Positions 34,701 to 44,600 of a stretch of 64,000 nt of DNA are shown in pieces; position 1 is the stretch's first letter, and the number at the start of each line of letters is the position of its first letter. This stretch comes from Larkinella arboricola (GTDB lineage: Bacteria; Bacteroidota; Bacteroidia; Cytophagales; Spirosomataceae). The notes beneath the pieces are model-generated. The model was not told the DNA's origin. It did no database searches and worked only from the letters and a program-made list of their open reading frames with translations. The stretch spans positions 558,001 to 622,000 of the forward strand of contig NZ_QLMC01000004.1 of assembly GCF_003259745.1 (NCBI RefSeq), given 5' to 3'. The translations under genes and the position numbers were made by a program.

Positions 34701-36269
34701 TTACTTTCGCTGATTTTCCAGCACCAGCAGTTGAGGGAACGAGGTAATTCCTTTAAAAAGGAGTTGAGTCATTTCGCCAACGGTGTGAAAATAGGAGCCC
34801 AATGCAATATCCACATCGCCGTCCCCGTCAAAGTCGGCTGCTTCCATCGTTAGCCATTTTCCGTCCGCACCTTCCGGCGTCGTGAACGGTTTAAAGGCTA
34901 GTTTGCCTTCATTGGACAAATAGACAAATCCCTGCTCCGGCTGGGCCAGATTTGAATAAAAGGAGGTAGCGGCAATGTCCAGATCACCGTCCTGGTCAAA
35001 ATCCCGGGCTACGGCTTTGCTGGCCCCATATAAAGGATAAAACCAGGCTTCTTTGAAGTTGTCTTTCCGGTCGTTCAGGTAAATGCGAACGCCGTGGTAA
35101 TTTTTGTCCGTAGACGAATAGTCCCAGTTATCACCATTGACGAGCAGAATATCGTCAAAACCGTCCTTGTTGAAATCGGCCAGTTCAAAGTAACTGGAGC
35201 CAAAAACCGGAGAAAAGCGCAGAACGGTTTTTTCCTTAAACCGCCCATTCCCCAGGTTATAAAAAATGGCAACTTCCTCCCGCGCCTGAGCCATCAGAAC
35301 CATGATATCCGGCTTTTTGTCACCATTGAAATCCGCAATCTGGACTTTTCGGGCACCGGGAAGCGCCTTTAAAATGTGCTCTTTGGCCGGATCAAAACCG
35401 TCGAGCCAGAATAATTTTCCCGCATTATTGCCGAATCCGCAAACCACCGCATCGTCCTTGCCGTCGCCATTCAGGTCGCCGGATGCAAACTGCACCGGAC
35501 GGGGCAACTCCCGGATGTTAACAACCGCAGAGCCGGGTTTCGAGGCCCTTTCCAGCGTCATCAGCCGACCCAGTTTTTGATCCGATGGACTGAACATTCC
35601 GATGGTGAGCAGCCGGGGGGGCGCATTCTTAGGAAAGTCAATATCGGTGGGGGGCGTATCAATCCACCAAGTATCTTTTAGTACGGCTTCGCCCGGTTGC
35701 AACCGGCCGTCGAGCACATACAGGGCGTTCTGGGCATCACCCACGTAGAGCTGGGCGGTGTTTTGGTCATACTTTAACAGGGTGGTTTGCGGGACGGGTT
35801 TATCGCCCAGTGTCACTTCTTTCGCTTTAAACAACGGGAGCTGATTGGAAACGGGAGGAGTCGGTTTTTGTGGCAGCGGTTCGGCGGGCGCCTGACTTTC
35901 GTAATAAGCCACGATCCTGTTCCATTCATCCATTGAAAGCAGGGCGGTTTCTGGGTAAACGTGGAGTTCACTCACGGCTTTTTCTTCCTCCGGCGGAAGC
36001 GGTTTCAGCGTGTCCTGTCCGGGCAATCGCAGCCCGAGCCGCATGGCCATGTTGGGGAGTACCCCCGTTACCCACGTCTTTTTATCCAGAAGTTCCGGTT
36101 CCGGAAACAGGTGGCAGGTTCCGCAATACCGTTGGGCCAGTTGCCGGTCTGAATCGGTTGACGTGTTGGTAATTTCTCTTTCAGGAAGTGGAGGATTTCG
36201 TTCAACGAAGCAAAAAGAAGCGATCCAGAAGAAGAGACCGATAATCAGGCCGGTTTTCAGTAATGGCAT
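34701..36269 (-). CDS. FG-GAP repeat protein with an N-terminal heme c motif
   Basis: This 522-residue exported protein, counted from the ATG at 36269, has an N-terminal hydrophobic segment (MPLLKTGLIIGLFFWIASF), then a c-type heme motif CGTCH at about 49-53 in QRYCGTCHLFPEPELLDKKTW. Beta-propeller FG-GAP/VCBS repeats with calcium-type loops follow (DLNGDGKDDAVV, DFNGDKKPDIMV, DFNKDGFDDILL, DFDQDGDLDIA, DFDGDGDVDIALG). Such proteins are common in glycan loci of Bacteroidota; the role of the heme is unknown, with electron transfer in the periplasm or at the surface a guess. It is convergent with the first SusD. Confidence 0.8.
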   Translation of the reverse strand: MPLLKTGLIIGLFFWIASFCFVERNPPLPEREITNTSTDSDRQLAQRYCGTCHLFPEPELLDKKTWVTGVLPNMAMRLGLRLPGQDTLKPLPPEEEKAVSELHVYPETALLSMDEWNRIVAYYESQAPAEPLPQKPTPPVSNQLPLFKAKEVTLGDKPVPQTTLLKYDQNTAQLYVGDAQNALYVLDGRLQPGEAVLKDTWWIDTPPTDIDFPKNAPPRLLTIGMFSPSDQKLGRLMTLERASKPGSAVVNIRELPRPVQFASGDLNGDGKDDAVVCGFGNNAGKLFWLDGFDPAKEHILKALPGARKVQIADFNGDKKPDIMVLMAQAREEVAIFYNLGNGRFKEKTVLRFSPVFGSSYFELADFNKDGFDDILLVNGDNWDYSSTDKNYHGVRIYLNDRKDNFKEAWFYPLYGASKAVARDFDQDGDLDIAATSFYSNLAQPEQGFVYLSNEGKLAFKPFTTPEGADGKWLTMEAADFDGDGDVDIALGSYFHTVGEMTQLLFKGITSFPQLLVLENQRK

Positions 36270-36300
36270 TAGAAGGTTGATTACTATAAACAATGAAAAA

Positions 36301-36520
36301 GCCGAGGGTCTCCATGAAGACTCAGGTGCTCCAGGCTAGTTAAAGATACGGACTTTTGAAGTCATTCGCCCGATTTCGGTTGCCTGCCTGGGAAATTGCT
36401 ACGGACTCACCCAGGATGTTGGGATGGGAGACCGCCCCGATTCCCCATTATGAACGGGACATCTCTAAGAGTTACCCTGCGCTGACGACAATCTTGCCGG
36501 GAGGCAGAAGTTGGATGAAC
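36301..36520 (-). ncRNA. candidate structured RNA or leader
   Basis: The stretch contains many stem-forming pairs: CCTGGG/CCCAGG (36388-36393 with 36408-36413), GACTT/AAGTC (36351-36363), TTGCC/GGCAG around 36494, CCGATTTCGG near 36370, and a 10-base imperfect stem around 36428-36466. On the minus strand it ends in a hairpin (about 36304-36330) followed by CTTTTTC, some 30 bases before the FG-GAP gene, like a leader with an attenuator. I could not match it to a known riboswitch, tmRNA, 6S, SRP or RNase P pattern. It might instead be a relic of a mobile element. Confidence 0.3.
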
Positions 36521-36621
36521 AGACAGAGCTGTCAAAGACAAATATAGCTCTAGGTAGTACCGTTTAATTTAACATTTATTTAAAATTAGGGACATAGATA
36601 TTAAATTTTTTAATAAAAAAA

Positions 36622-36629
36622 TATATTTG
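36622..36629 (+). promoter_or_regulatory. -7 element of the second susCD operon
   Basis: TATATTTG matches TAnnTTTG exactly in an AT-rich tract 184 bases before the susC ATG. No TTG stands at the usual -33 distance. Confidence 0.35.
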
Positions 36630-36812
36630 CGTGCCTTTTAGCCTGCGGAGAATGTTCTTTGCAGTTTTCTGCGAAATGCAGTAATTTCTTAAAGTGTAGC
36701 CAATATTGAAGAAGCCTTCTTTGGACAGCCGTGTTGGAAGAATTTAATTTGCATCCGCTTACCCCTAGTTCACTTTTTAATCGTATACCTAAAAAACAGT
36801 CCTAATCTAATA

Positions 36813-39800
36813 ATGAAGTTTATGAAACAAAAGTTACTCAAAGCCATGCCCAGGGTATTGCTTTTCCTGGGAGCTTGGATCGTCTGTGCTGCTTTGCCCT
36901 GTTTTGCTATCGATAAAGATATCACCGGAACCATCACCGACGAGAAAGGCAATGAACTGGCGGGTGCTACGGTTACCATCAAGGGAACCAGCCGAGGTAC
37001 GAATACCGACGGCAGTGGCCGCTATCGGATTGCCGTACCGGATGACAATGCCGTTCTGGTATTCTCTTATATCGGTTATACCGCTCAGGAAATAGTAGTT
37101 GGCACTCAATCCGTTATAAACGTAAAATTAAACCCGGGTGATGTCAATCTGAACGAGGTTGTTGTGACCGCATTGGGCGTATCGAAAGAAGCCCGGACCT
37201 TAGGTTATGCTGTCACAACCGTTGACGGAACCGCGCTGACGCGGGCCCGTGAAACAAACATCGGTAACTCGCTGGCTGGTCGGGTGGCCGGTCTGAACGT
37301 AAAAGGAACGAGCAGCGGTCCGGGTGGTACGGCTAAAATTCTGATGCGCGGTATGCCCAGCATGAACTCGGGCGGATCACCACTGATTGTGATCAATGGC
37401 GTACCGATGGACAATACCCAGCGGGGAAGCGCCGGGGAGTGGGGTGGTGCCGATGGTGGCGATGGATTGGGAAACCTGAACCCGGATGACATCGAAACCA
37501 TGACGGTATTAAAAGGTCAGTCTGCATCGGCTCTGTGGGGTGCTCGGGCATCGAATGGTGTCATTCTGGTTACCACCAAAAAAGGGAAAAAAGGCGATTT
37601 CGCGGTTGATTATAACATGAACCTGACGACTGATCAGCCGGTTAATTTCACGGATTTTCAGTATGAATACGGTCAGGGCCTCGGTGGGGTTAAACCCGCT
37701 ACGCAGGCGATAGCGCAGCAGACCGGCCGGATGAGCTGGGGGGCGAAGCTGGACGGAACCAATGTCATTCAGTTTGATGGCAAGCAGTATCCCTACTCGG
37801 CGCAGCGGAACAACATCAAAAATTTCTATAAAATGGGGTCGAACTTCACCAATACCGTTTCGGTAACGCGTGGAGGAGATAACGGCTCTTTCCGGCTGTC
37901 CTTGTCGAATCTGGCCAATAAAGGCATCATCGAAAACACGGGCCTGACCCGGAAAACCATCAACCTGACGGCCGATCAGAACATTACTTCCAAGCTGAGC
38001 TTTAGCGTCTTGGCTAACTACATCGACGAACAGGTTAAAAACAAGCCCATTTTGAGCGATGGGCCCATGAACGCCAACAATGGTCTGATGCTGGCAACCA
38101 ATATTGACCAGCGGATTCTGGCACCCGGTTACAACACGACAACCGGTCGGGAAATTGTTTTCAGCGACGACGAGTACGTAACGAACCCTTATTTTGTGGT
38201 TAATCAGTTCGTAAACAACGTGAGCCGCAAACGACTGATTTCCATGGTTTCATCCAAGTATCAGTTCGCCGACTGGATCTACGCACAGGCCCGCGTTGGC
38301 TATGACAACGCGAACGACCGCGTCCTTAGAGCCGAACCCTGGGGAGCGGCCTACACGCAAAACGCGCGGGGAAGTCTACAGGAACTCTCCAATGCCCAGC
38401 GTACCGAACTCAACATGGATGCTTTAATTGGCATCAACCGGAATATTACGACTGACCTCTCGCTCAATGCGTTGCTGGGTGGTAACATCCGGAAAAACAA
38501 TTACGAAAAAATAGGGCTGAATGGTGGTCCTTTCGTACTGCCTTATCTGTATAGCTGGAACAACGTTGTGAACTACAACCGCAACTACGAGGTAGCCAAT
38601 ACGGAAGTACAATCGGCTTATTACAGTGTTGATTTGGCGTACAAATCCTTCCTGACGCTGAGCACAACGGGCCGGTATGATACGTATTCAACGCTGCCCA
38701 GCGCCAACCGGAGTATTTTTACGCCGTCGGTAACGGGTGCGTTCGTGTTCTCGGATCTGGTGCAAGTGCCGAACCTGAGTTTTGGTAAAATCCGGGCCGC
38801 TTACGCCAGAACCAGTGGTGAACCCACTACGGCTTACGGAACCAGTGTCTACTATAGCGTTGGTAACGCACTCAATGGCGTAGCGACGGGTAACTTTAGC
38901 GACCGACTGCCCAACCTGTTCCTGAAACCGTTTACCAAATCAGAAATTGAGCTTGGTCTGGAATTGCGCTTCTTCGGTAGCCGCCTGGGCTTCGATGTGG
39001 CCTACTACACCCAGAAAACCCAGAATGAAATCATGCCCGCCAACTATAGCTGGGCAACGGGTTACGCCAGTGGTGTGGTCGGAACCGGTTCAGTTCAGAA
39101 CAGAGGGGTTGAATTGCAGATAACGGGTACGCCGATTCGGAAAGCGGACCTGAACTGGAATGTCTCGCTTAACCTGACCTCGGTGCGTAACAAAGTTCTA
39201 CAAACCGACGCGAACAATAACCCAATCACCCTCGGTTCAAACCGGGCCACACTGGGTAACGCCATTACCGCGTTTGTTGTTGGTCAGTCCGGGCCGCAGA
39301 TTCGGGCCTACGATTACAAGTATGCACCAAATGGACAAATTATGGTCGATGCATCGGGGCTGCCGATTCGGGGCGACCTGATTAATATGGGAACGGTACT
39401 GCCTACTTTGTACGGTGGTCTGAACAACGATTTCTCGTTCAAAGGGTTCAACCTGTCGTTCCTGGTTGACTATAACTACGGCAACAAAATTCTTTCCGCC
39501 ACGGAAAACTATGCCTATCGCCGGGGATTGCACAAAGAAACCCTGGTAGGTCGCGAAGGAGGAGTTAAAGTAGGCGTTGTGGAAGGCGGAGCCGCCAATA
39601 CCGTTACGGCTACGGCGCAGGATTATTATACGGCACTGGCCAACAATGTGACCAAGATCAGCGTAGTTGATGGCGATTTCATTAAAATGCGTCAGGTAAC
39701 CTTCGGGTACAATTTGCCGGGCCGTCTGCTGGAAAAGTTGCCGTTGATCCGTACGGTAAACGTTTCGCTCGTTGCCCGGAATTTGTTTTACATCATGAAG

Positions 39801-39923
39801 AAGACCACCAACATCGATCCGGAGGCTTCGTTTGGCTCTAACCTGACCTACTCCGGTATTGAAGGGGCCAATTTGCCAGCCACCCGTAACTACGGTGTTA
39901 ACCTGAACATTCGCTTTAAATAA
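36813..39923 (+). CDS. SusC/RagA family TonB-linked outer membrane protein (second pair)
   Basis: This 1036-residue SusC-type transporter has a long signal peptide (about residues 1-32), a carboxypeptidase-like domain (DITGTITDEKGNELAGATVTIKGTSRGTNTDGSGRYRI), LNEVVVTALGVSKEAR, and a plug with KILMRGMPSMNSGGSPLIVINGVPMDN and TMTVLKGQSASALWGARASNGVILVTTKKG. The barrel ends in NYGVNLNIRFK. It differs clearly from the first SusC and pairs with a different SusD class, so it probably binds another glycan or another part of the same one. The SusD start is seven bases downstream. Confidence 0.95.
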   Translation: MKFMKQKLLKAMPRVLLFLGAWIVCAALPCFAIDKDITGTITDEKGNELAGATVTIKGTSRGTNTDGSGRYRIAVPDDNAVLVFSYIGYTAQEIVVGTQSVINVKLNPGDVNLNEVVVTALGVSKEARTLGYAVTTVDGTALTRARETNIGNSLAGRVAGLNVKGTSSGPGGTAKILMRGMPSMNSGGSPLIVINGVPMDNTQRGSAGEWGGADGGDGLGNLNPDDIETMTVLKGQSASALWGARASNGVILVTTKKGKKGDFAVDYNMNLTTDQPVNFTDFQYEYGQGLGGVKPATQAIAQQTGRMSWGAKLDGTNVIQFDGKQYPYSAQRNNIKNFYKMGSNFTNTVSVTRGGDNGSFRLSLSNLANKGIIENTGLTRKTINLTADQNITSKLSFSVLANYIDEQVKNKPILSDGPMNANNGLMLATNIDQRILAPGYNTTTGREIVFSDDEYVTNPYFVVNQFVNNVSRKRLISMVSSKYQFADWIYAQARVGYDNANDRVLRAEPWGAAYTQNARGSLQELSNAQRTELNMDALIGINRNITTDLSLNALLGGNIRKNNYEKIGLNGGPFVLPYLYSWNNVVNYNRNYEVANTEVQSAYYSVDLAYKSFLTLSTTGRYDTYSTLPSANRSIFTPSVTGAFVFSDLVQVPNLSFGKIRAAYARTSGEPTTAYGTSVYYSVGNALNGVATGNFSDRLPNLFLKPFTKSEIELGLELRFFGSRLGFDVAYYTQKTQNEIMPANYSWATGYASGVVGTGSVQNRGVELQITGTPIRKADLNWNVSLNLTSVRNKVLQTDANNNPITLGSNRATLGNAITAFVVGQSGPQIRAYDYKYAPNGQIMVDASGLPIRGDLINMGTVLPTLYGGLNNDFSFKGFNLSFLVDYNYGNKILSATENYAYRRGLHKETLVGREGGVKVGVVEGGAANTVTATAQDYYTALANNVTKISVVDGDFIKMRQVTFGYNLPGRLLEKLPLIRTVNVSLVARNLFYIMKKTTNIDPEASFGSNLTYSGIEGANLPATRNYGVNLNIRFK

Positions 39924-39930
39924 AAGAACA

Positions 39931-41529
39931 ATGAAGAAGAGACTCATCGCAATAGTCTTCCTCATCGGAGCATTGCAATTCTCGTGTACAGATAATTTCG
40001 ACGAACTCAATACCGACCCCACCAAAGCATCGGGCGCTACATTTGACCCGAACCTGTTATTGCCCAGCGCCCAGTGGAGTTACGTGAATGCCACTGCCGG
40101 TTACAATGGCCCCATTCTGTTCCAGAGCATGTGGGCACAGGTGCTGGCCTCTACAACCTCTGGCGCAGCTAACTACTACTCCAACGGTGATAAGTATGTG
40201 ATCTCGAGCAATACCAACTCGTACCTGGCAAGCACCTGGAACGAGGGCTATAGGGCGGCCAGCTTCGCGTACGAGATGGAGCAGCTGACGAAAGATGCCG
40301 CCCGGGTCAACCTGAACAGCATTGCGATTATCATGCAGGCAATGTGTATTGCAACCATCAGCGATACCTACGGCGATATCCCCTACTCCCAGGCATTACA
40401 AGGGAAAGCGGGTACGAGCCTGCCGGTTTATGACACGCAGGAGAGCATCTACAAGTCGCTCCTGAGCCGGCTTGAAACCGCTACGGCGGCCCTGAACCCG
40501 GCGGCTGCCCTGCCCACCAATGATGCGTTTACTTACAAGGGTGATGTGGCGAAGTGGAAAAAGTTTGGCTACTCGCTTATGCTGAAGCTGGCGATGCGTT
40601 TGGTAAAAGTTGACGCGGCAACGGCGAAGACGTACGCCGAAAAAGCGGCTGCTGGCGGTGTTTTCAGTGGTGTCGATGATGATGCCTACATCATGGCCGA
40701 TAACGCAAACAGCTACGGAAACGCAAACGCTGCGGCCCTGGCGACGCTGGCTGACGTGTATCAGGTTCGCTGGAGCAAAACCATGATTGACTACCTGAAA
40801 GCCAATAACGACCCTCGCTTGAGCAAAGTAGCCGAAGTGCCGCCTGCTGGTCTGACGGCGAATCAGGATATGGCCACTGGCGGCAATACCGATCCGAGTG
40901 TGCAGGTTGGTTTACCGAATGGATATGATCTGAACGGCGGAGCCACCGACATCAGCAGATCGGCTGGTTATCCTGGCCCTACGGGTACGGGAGCGGAGGT
41001 GACTTCCATCGGCAAATACTCACGCCCAACCATGATTTACCGCAACCGGAACGCTCCAATTTTTGTCCTGACCTACGCCGAAACCGAATTATTGCTGGCC
41101 GAAGCGGCCACGCGCGGTTTCAACGTCACGGGTACGGCGGCTCAACACTATAAGAATGGGGTTGTTGGGGGTATTTTAGCGTTGGCAAGATGGGGCACGG
41201 CAGCTGCCATTGACGCGGCAACGGCCACTACGTACGCCGATGCTCATCCGCTGGTAGCGGCCAATGCCCTGAAGCAGATCAACGAGCAGTACTGGGCCAC
41301 CAATGGTTTGCTGATGAACAACAGCGAGGCATGGAACAACTGGAAACGTTCTGGCTATCCGGCACTTACGCCGGTAAACTACACGGGTAACTTCTCCGGT
41401 GGTCAAATTCCGCGCCGGCAACCGTATCCAACGACGGAAGCAACGCTGAATACGGCTAATTACCAGTCAGCAGCCGCAAGACTTGGTTCTGGTGATAACT
41501 GGGTATCCCGTGTTTGGTGGGATAAATAA
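39931..41529 (+). CDS. SusD/RagB-like outer membrane lipoprotein, SusD-2 class (second pair)
   Basis: This is a 532-residue lipoprotein (lipobox ALQFSC, Cys19) with the DNFDELNTDPTKASGATFDPNLLLPSAQW opening typical of the SusD_2 class (Pfam SusD-like_2), plus ISDTYGDIPYSQALQG, RKYSRPTMIYRNRNAPIFVLTYAETELLLAEAATRG-like tracts and a final GDNWVSRVWWDK. It is expected to sit on the second SusC as the glycan-capturing lid. An intrinsic terminator lies 12 bases after the stop. Confidence 0.93.
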   Translation: MKKRLIAIVFLIGALQFSCTDNFDELNTDPTKASGATFDPNLLLPSAQWSYVNATAGYNGPILFQSMWAQVLASTTSGAANYYSNGDKYVISSNTNSYLASTWNEGYRAASFAYEMEQLTKDAARVNLNSIAIIMQAMCIATISDTYGDIPYSQALQGKAGTSLPVYDTQESIYKSLLSRLETATAALNPAAALPTNDAFTYKGDVAKWKKFGYSLMLKLAMRLVKVDAATAKTYAEKAAAGGVFSGVDDDAYIMADNANSYGNANAAALATLADVYQVRWSKTMIDYLKANNDPRLSKVAEVPPAGLTANQDMATGGNTDPSVQVGLPNGYDLNGGATDISRSAGYPGPTGTGAEVTSIGKYSRPTMIYRNRNAPIFVLTYAETELLLAEAATRGFNVTGTAAQHYKNGVVGGILALARWGTAAAIDAATATTYADAHPLVAANALKQINEQYWATNGLLMNNSEAWNNWKRSGYPALTPVNYTGNFSGGQIPRRQPYPTTEATLNTANYQSAAARLGSGDNWVSRVWWDK

Positions 41530-41541
41530 CCGTTAAACTGT

Positions 41542-41583
41542 GCAAAAGCCGGAGGTCTTGTAACGGGACCTTCGGCTTTTTGC
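41542..41583 (+). terminator. terminator of the second susCD operon
   Basis: GCAAAAGCCGGAGGTC (41542-41557) pairs with 41567-41583 to give a stem with a TTTTT run in its 3' arm, after the susD stop. Confidence 0.8.
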
Positions 41584-41614
41584 GTATTTTTATTGCCTAC
41601 TTTTTTGCATCGGT

Positions 41615-44600
41615 ATGTCTTTCTTCACGTCTATAAACCAGTTGGTTGCACGTCTGTCTCGAATCGGTCGTTATGGTAGTATGGCCATCGCACTGGGGCT
41701 TTGCACCCTTACGGGCGCTGGTGCCCAACCGTTGTTTCAACTGCTGCCGCCTGGTCAGACAAACGTCAGCTTCCGCAACGACATCGACGAAAACGAAAAC
41801 CTGAATGTCCTGGCCTACGAATATTTTTACAATGGTGGGGGAGTTGCCGTCGGGGATCTGAACGGTGACGGGCTGGACGATCTGTTTTTTACCGCCAACA
41901 TGAAGCCCAATAAACTCTACCTGAATTTGGGCGGGTTGAAGTTTAAAGACGTGACTAAAAGTGCCGGGGCTGGCCTTGCCGGTCGTTCCGGTGGCTGGAA
42001 AACCGGTGCGAACATGGCCGACGTGAACGGTGACGGGCGGCTGGATATTTACGTATGTTATTCGGGAAAAGTAGGCGACGAGGTTCGCCGGAATCAATTG
42101 TTTATTAACCAGGGCGTTTCGAAGGACGGCACGGTCCGGTTTCTGGAGCAGGCCAAACAGTATGGGCTGGACGATCCGGGATACAGCACCCAGTCGGCTT
42201 TTTTTGACTACGATAATGACGGAGATCTGGATATGATGCTCCTGAATCACAACGTCAAGAAGTACGACAACATGGAACTGGCTAAACTGCGGAACGAAAC
42301 GGACGAGCTGGCCGGAAATAAACTCTACGAAAACCGGAATAACCGTTTCGTCGATGTTTCAAAAAAAGCCGGTATTCACCAATATCCGCTCACGTTTGGT
42401 CTGGGCATCGCCATCGCCGATATAAACCAGGACGGCTGGCAGGATATCTACGTAACCAACGATTACAACGAGTCCGACTATCTGTATATCAACCAGAAAA
42501 ACGGCACGTTCAAGGACGAAACCCAGATGTGTTTCCGGCATTTGGCCCAGTTTTCAATGGGCATCGACATTGCCGATTACAACAACGACGGCTTTCCGGA
42601 TATCATGTCGCTGGATATGCTGCCGGAAGACAATCGTCGGCAGAAATTATTGCAGCTTCAGGAAAATTACGAATCTTTTGAGCTGATGGTGCGGCAGCAG
42701 CTTTACAAGCAGTATATGCGCAATATGTTGCAGTTGAATAACGGCGACGGAACGTTTAGCGAGATTGCGCAGGTAGCGGGTGTATCGAATACCGACTGGA
42801 GCTGGGCCCCGCTGCTGGCCGATTTTGATAATGACGGTTACAAGGATTTGTTTATTACAAACGGCTATTTACGGGACTACACCAACAAGGACTTTCTGAA
42901 ATACTGGGGTGATTACAAAGTAAAACAGGCGATTAACCGGGAGTCGGTGCAGTTGATGGATCTGATCCGGGCGATGCCGTCAACCAAGTTGCCCAATTAC
43001 ATTTTTAAAAATAACCGTGATCTGACTTTTACCAACAAACAAACGGATTGGGGGATTCAGACGCCCACCATTTCGAACGGCGCCGTCTATGCCGATCTGG
43101 ACAACGATGGCGATCTGGAATTGATTATCAACAACATCAACGAACCGGCTTTTATTTATCAGAATCTCAGCCGCGAACAGCACAAGACCTCGTACATTCA
43201 GCTTAAACTGGTGGCGAAGGGCAGGAATACCAATGCCGTTGGGGGGAAAGTAACGGTCTACTCCAAAGGCAATCTCCAGTACCAGGAAGTCCAGCCCGTC
43301 CGGGGGTATCTTTCTTCTCAGTCCGCCCGGCTTCATTTTGGACTGGATCAGGTAACGACCGTTGATTCCATCAAAATAGTCTGGCCGGACCAGACCGAGC
43401 AGAAACTGACGCAGGTAACGGCCAATCAACTGCTGGTGGTTGATCAGAAGGATGCGGCATCCAAAGCCAGGAATCCGGTAGCTCAAAAAAGCCACTCCGG
43501 TATTTTCCAGAAAACCGAAAAGCTCATTCCGGTTGTTCACGAAGGCTACAACGAAAACGATTTCAAACGGCAGCCCCTGATGCTTTTTATGTACTCGCAG
43601 GTCGGACCGGTTTTGGCGAAAGGCGATGTGAACAAAGACGGTTTGGAGGACTTGTTTATTGGCGGGGATAAAAACACGAACGGCAAAATCTGGATTCAGC
43701 AAAAGGATGGGACCTTCAAAAAGGACGAAGAAACGACCATCGGCAACGAGGAGATTTCGGCGGTTTCGGCGGCTGTTTTTTTTGATGCCAACGGCGACGG
43801 GTTTGATGATTTATACGTAGCCAAGGGCGGGTATTCCTTGTTTGAACCCAACACGCCTTCGTTGCAGGACGAACTGCACATAAACGATGGAAAAGGCCAT
43901 TTAAAGCGGGTTACGACGGCTTTACCCGCCCTGCATGCGAGTAGTAAATCCTGCGTGCGGGTAGCCGATTATGATAACGACGGTGATCTGGACCTGTTTG
44001 TCGCCGGTCGCGTCATTCCGGGGCGTTATCCGGAGCCTCCTACGTCCTATTTGCTGGAGAACGATGGCAAAGGGCAATTTAACACGGTGAAAATACCGTT
44101 TTCTACCAGTGGCATGATCACCGATGCGCAATGGGAAGATCTGGATGGGGATGGCCGGAAAGACCTGGTGCTCTGTGGCGAATTCATGCCAATTAAAGTT
44201 TATGCCAACACCAAAGACGGTTTCGTCGATAAAACCAGTCAGTACTTCCCGAACGAGGAAAACGGCTTCTGGTTTTCATTGACCATTGCGGATGTGAACG
44301 GGGACGGTAAAAAGGATATTGTGGCGGGTAATCTCGGCGAGAATTCACAGATTAAATTCTCAAAAAAAGAACCCGCCGAATTGGTTTACGCGGACTTCGA
44401 CAACAACGGTTCGCTGGACCCTTTCTTTAGTTTTTACGTTCAGGGTACTTCCTATCCGTTTGTGAGCCGGGATGAACTGAACGACCAGATTTTTCCGATG
44501 CGCCGAAAGTTCGGGTATTACAAAGACTACTCAACCGCTACCATCAACGAAATATTCTCAGCCGAAGACCTGAGCAAAGCCAGGAAACTATCGGTAACGG

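Larger units (their letters stand above)
36270..36812. other. 543-base intergenic region with structured DNA and the second susC leader
   Basis: No protein gene is supported here. The half near the FG-GAP gene (36301-36520) is GC-rich and full of short inverted repeats; the other half is AT-rich and carries the -7-like TATATTTG (36622-36629) and a leader of about 175 bases before the second susC. Confidence 0.55.

Noticed and set aside
36481-36520. A possible hammerhead ribozyme core (CTGACGA) with an adjoining stem
   Set aside because: The stem after CTGACGA is reasonable, but the required GAAA after it is absent (GGATGAA instead) and no matching cleavage-site stem is found.
36356-36547. 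A 63-codon open frame in the structured region before the second susC
   Set aside because: It has no recognisable domain and overlaps a region explained better by short inverted repeats than by coding.
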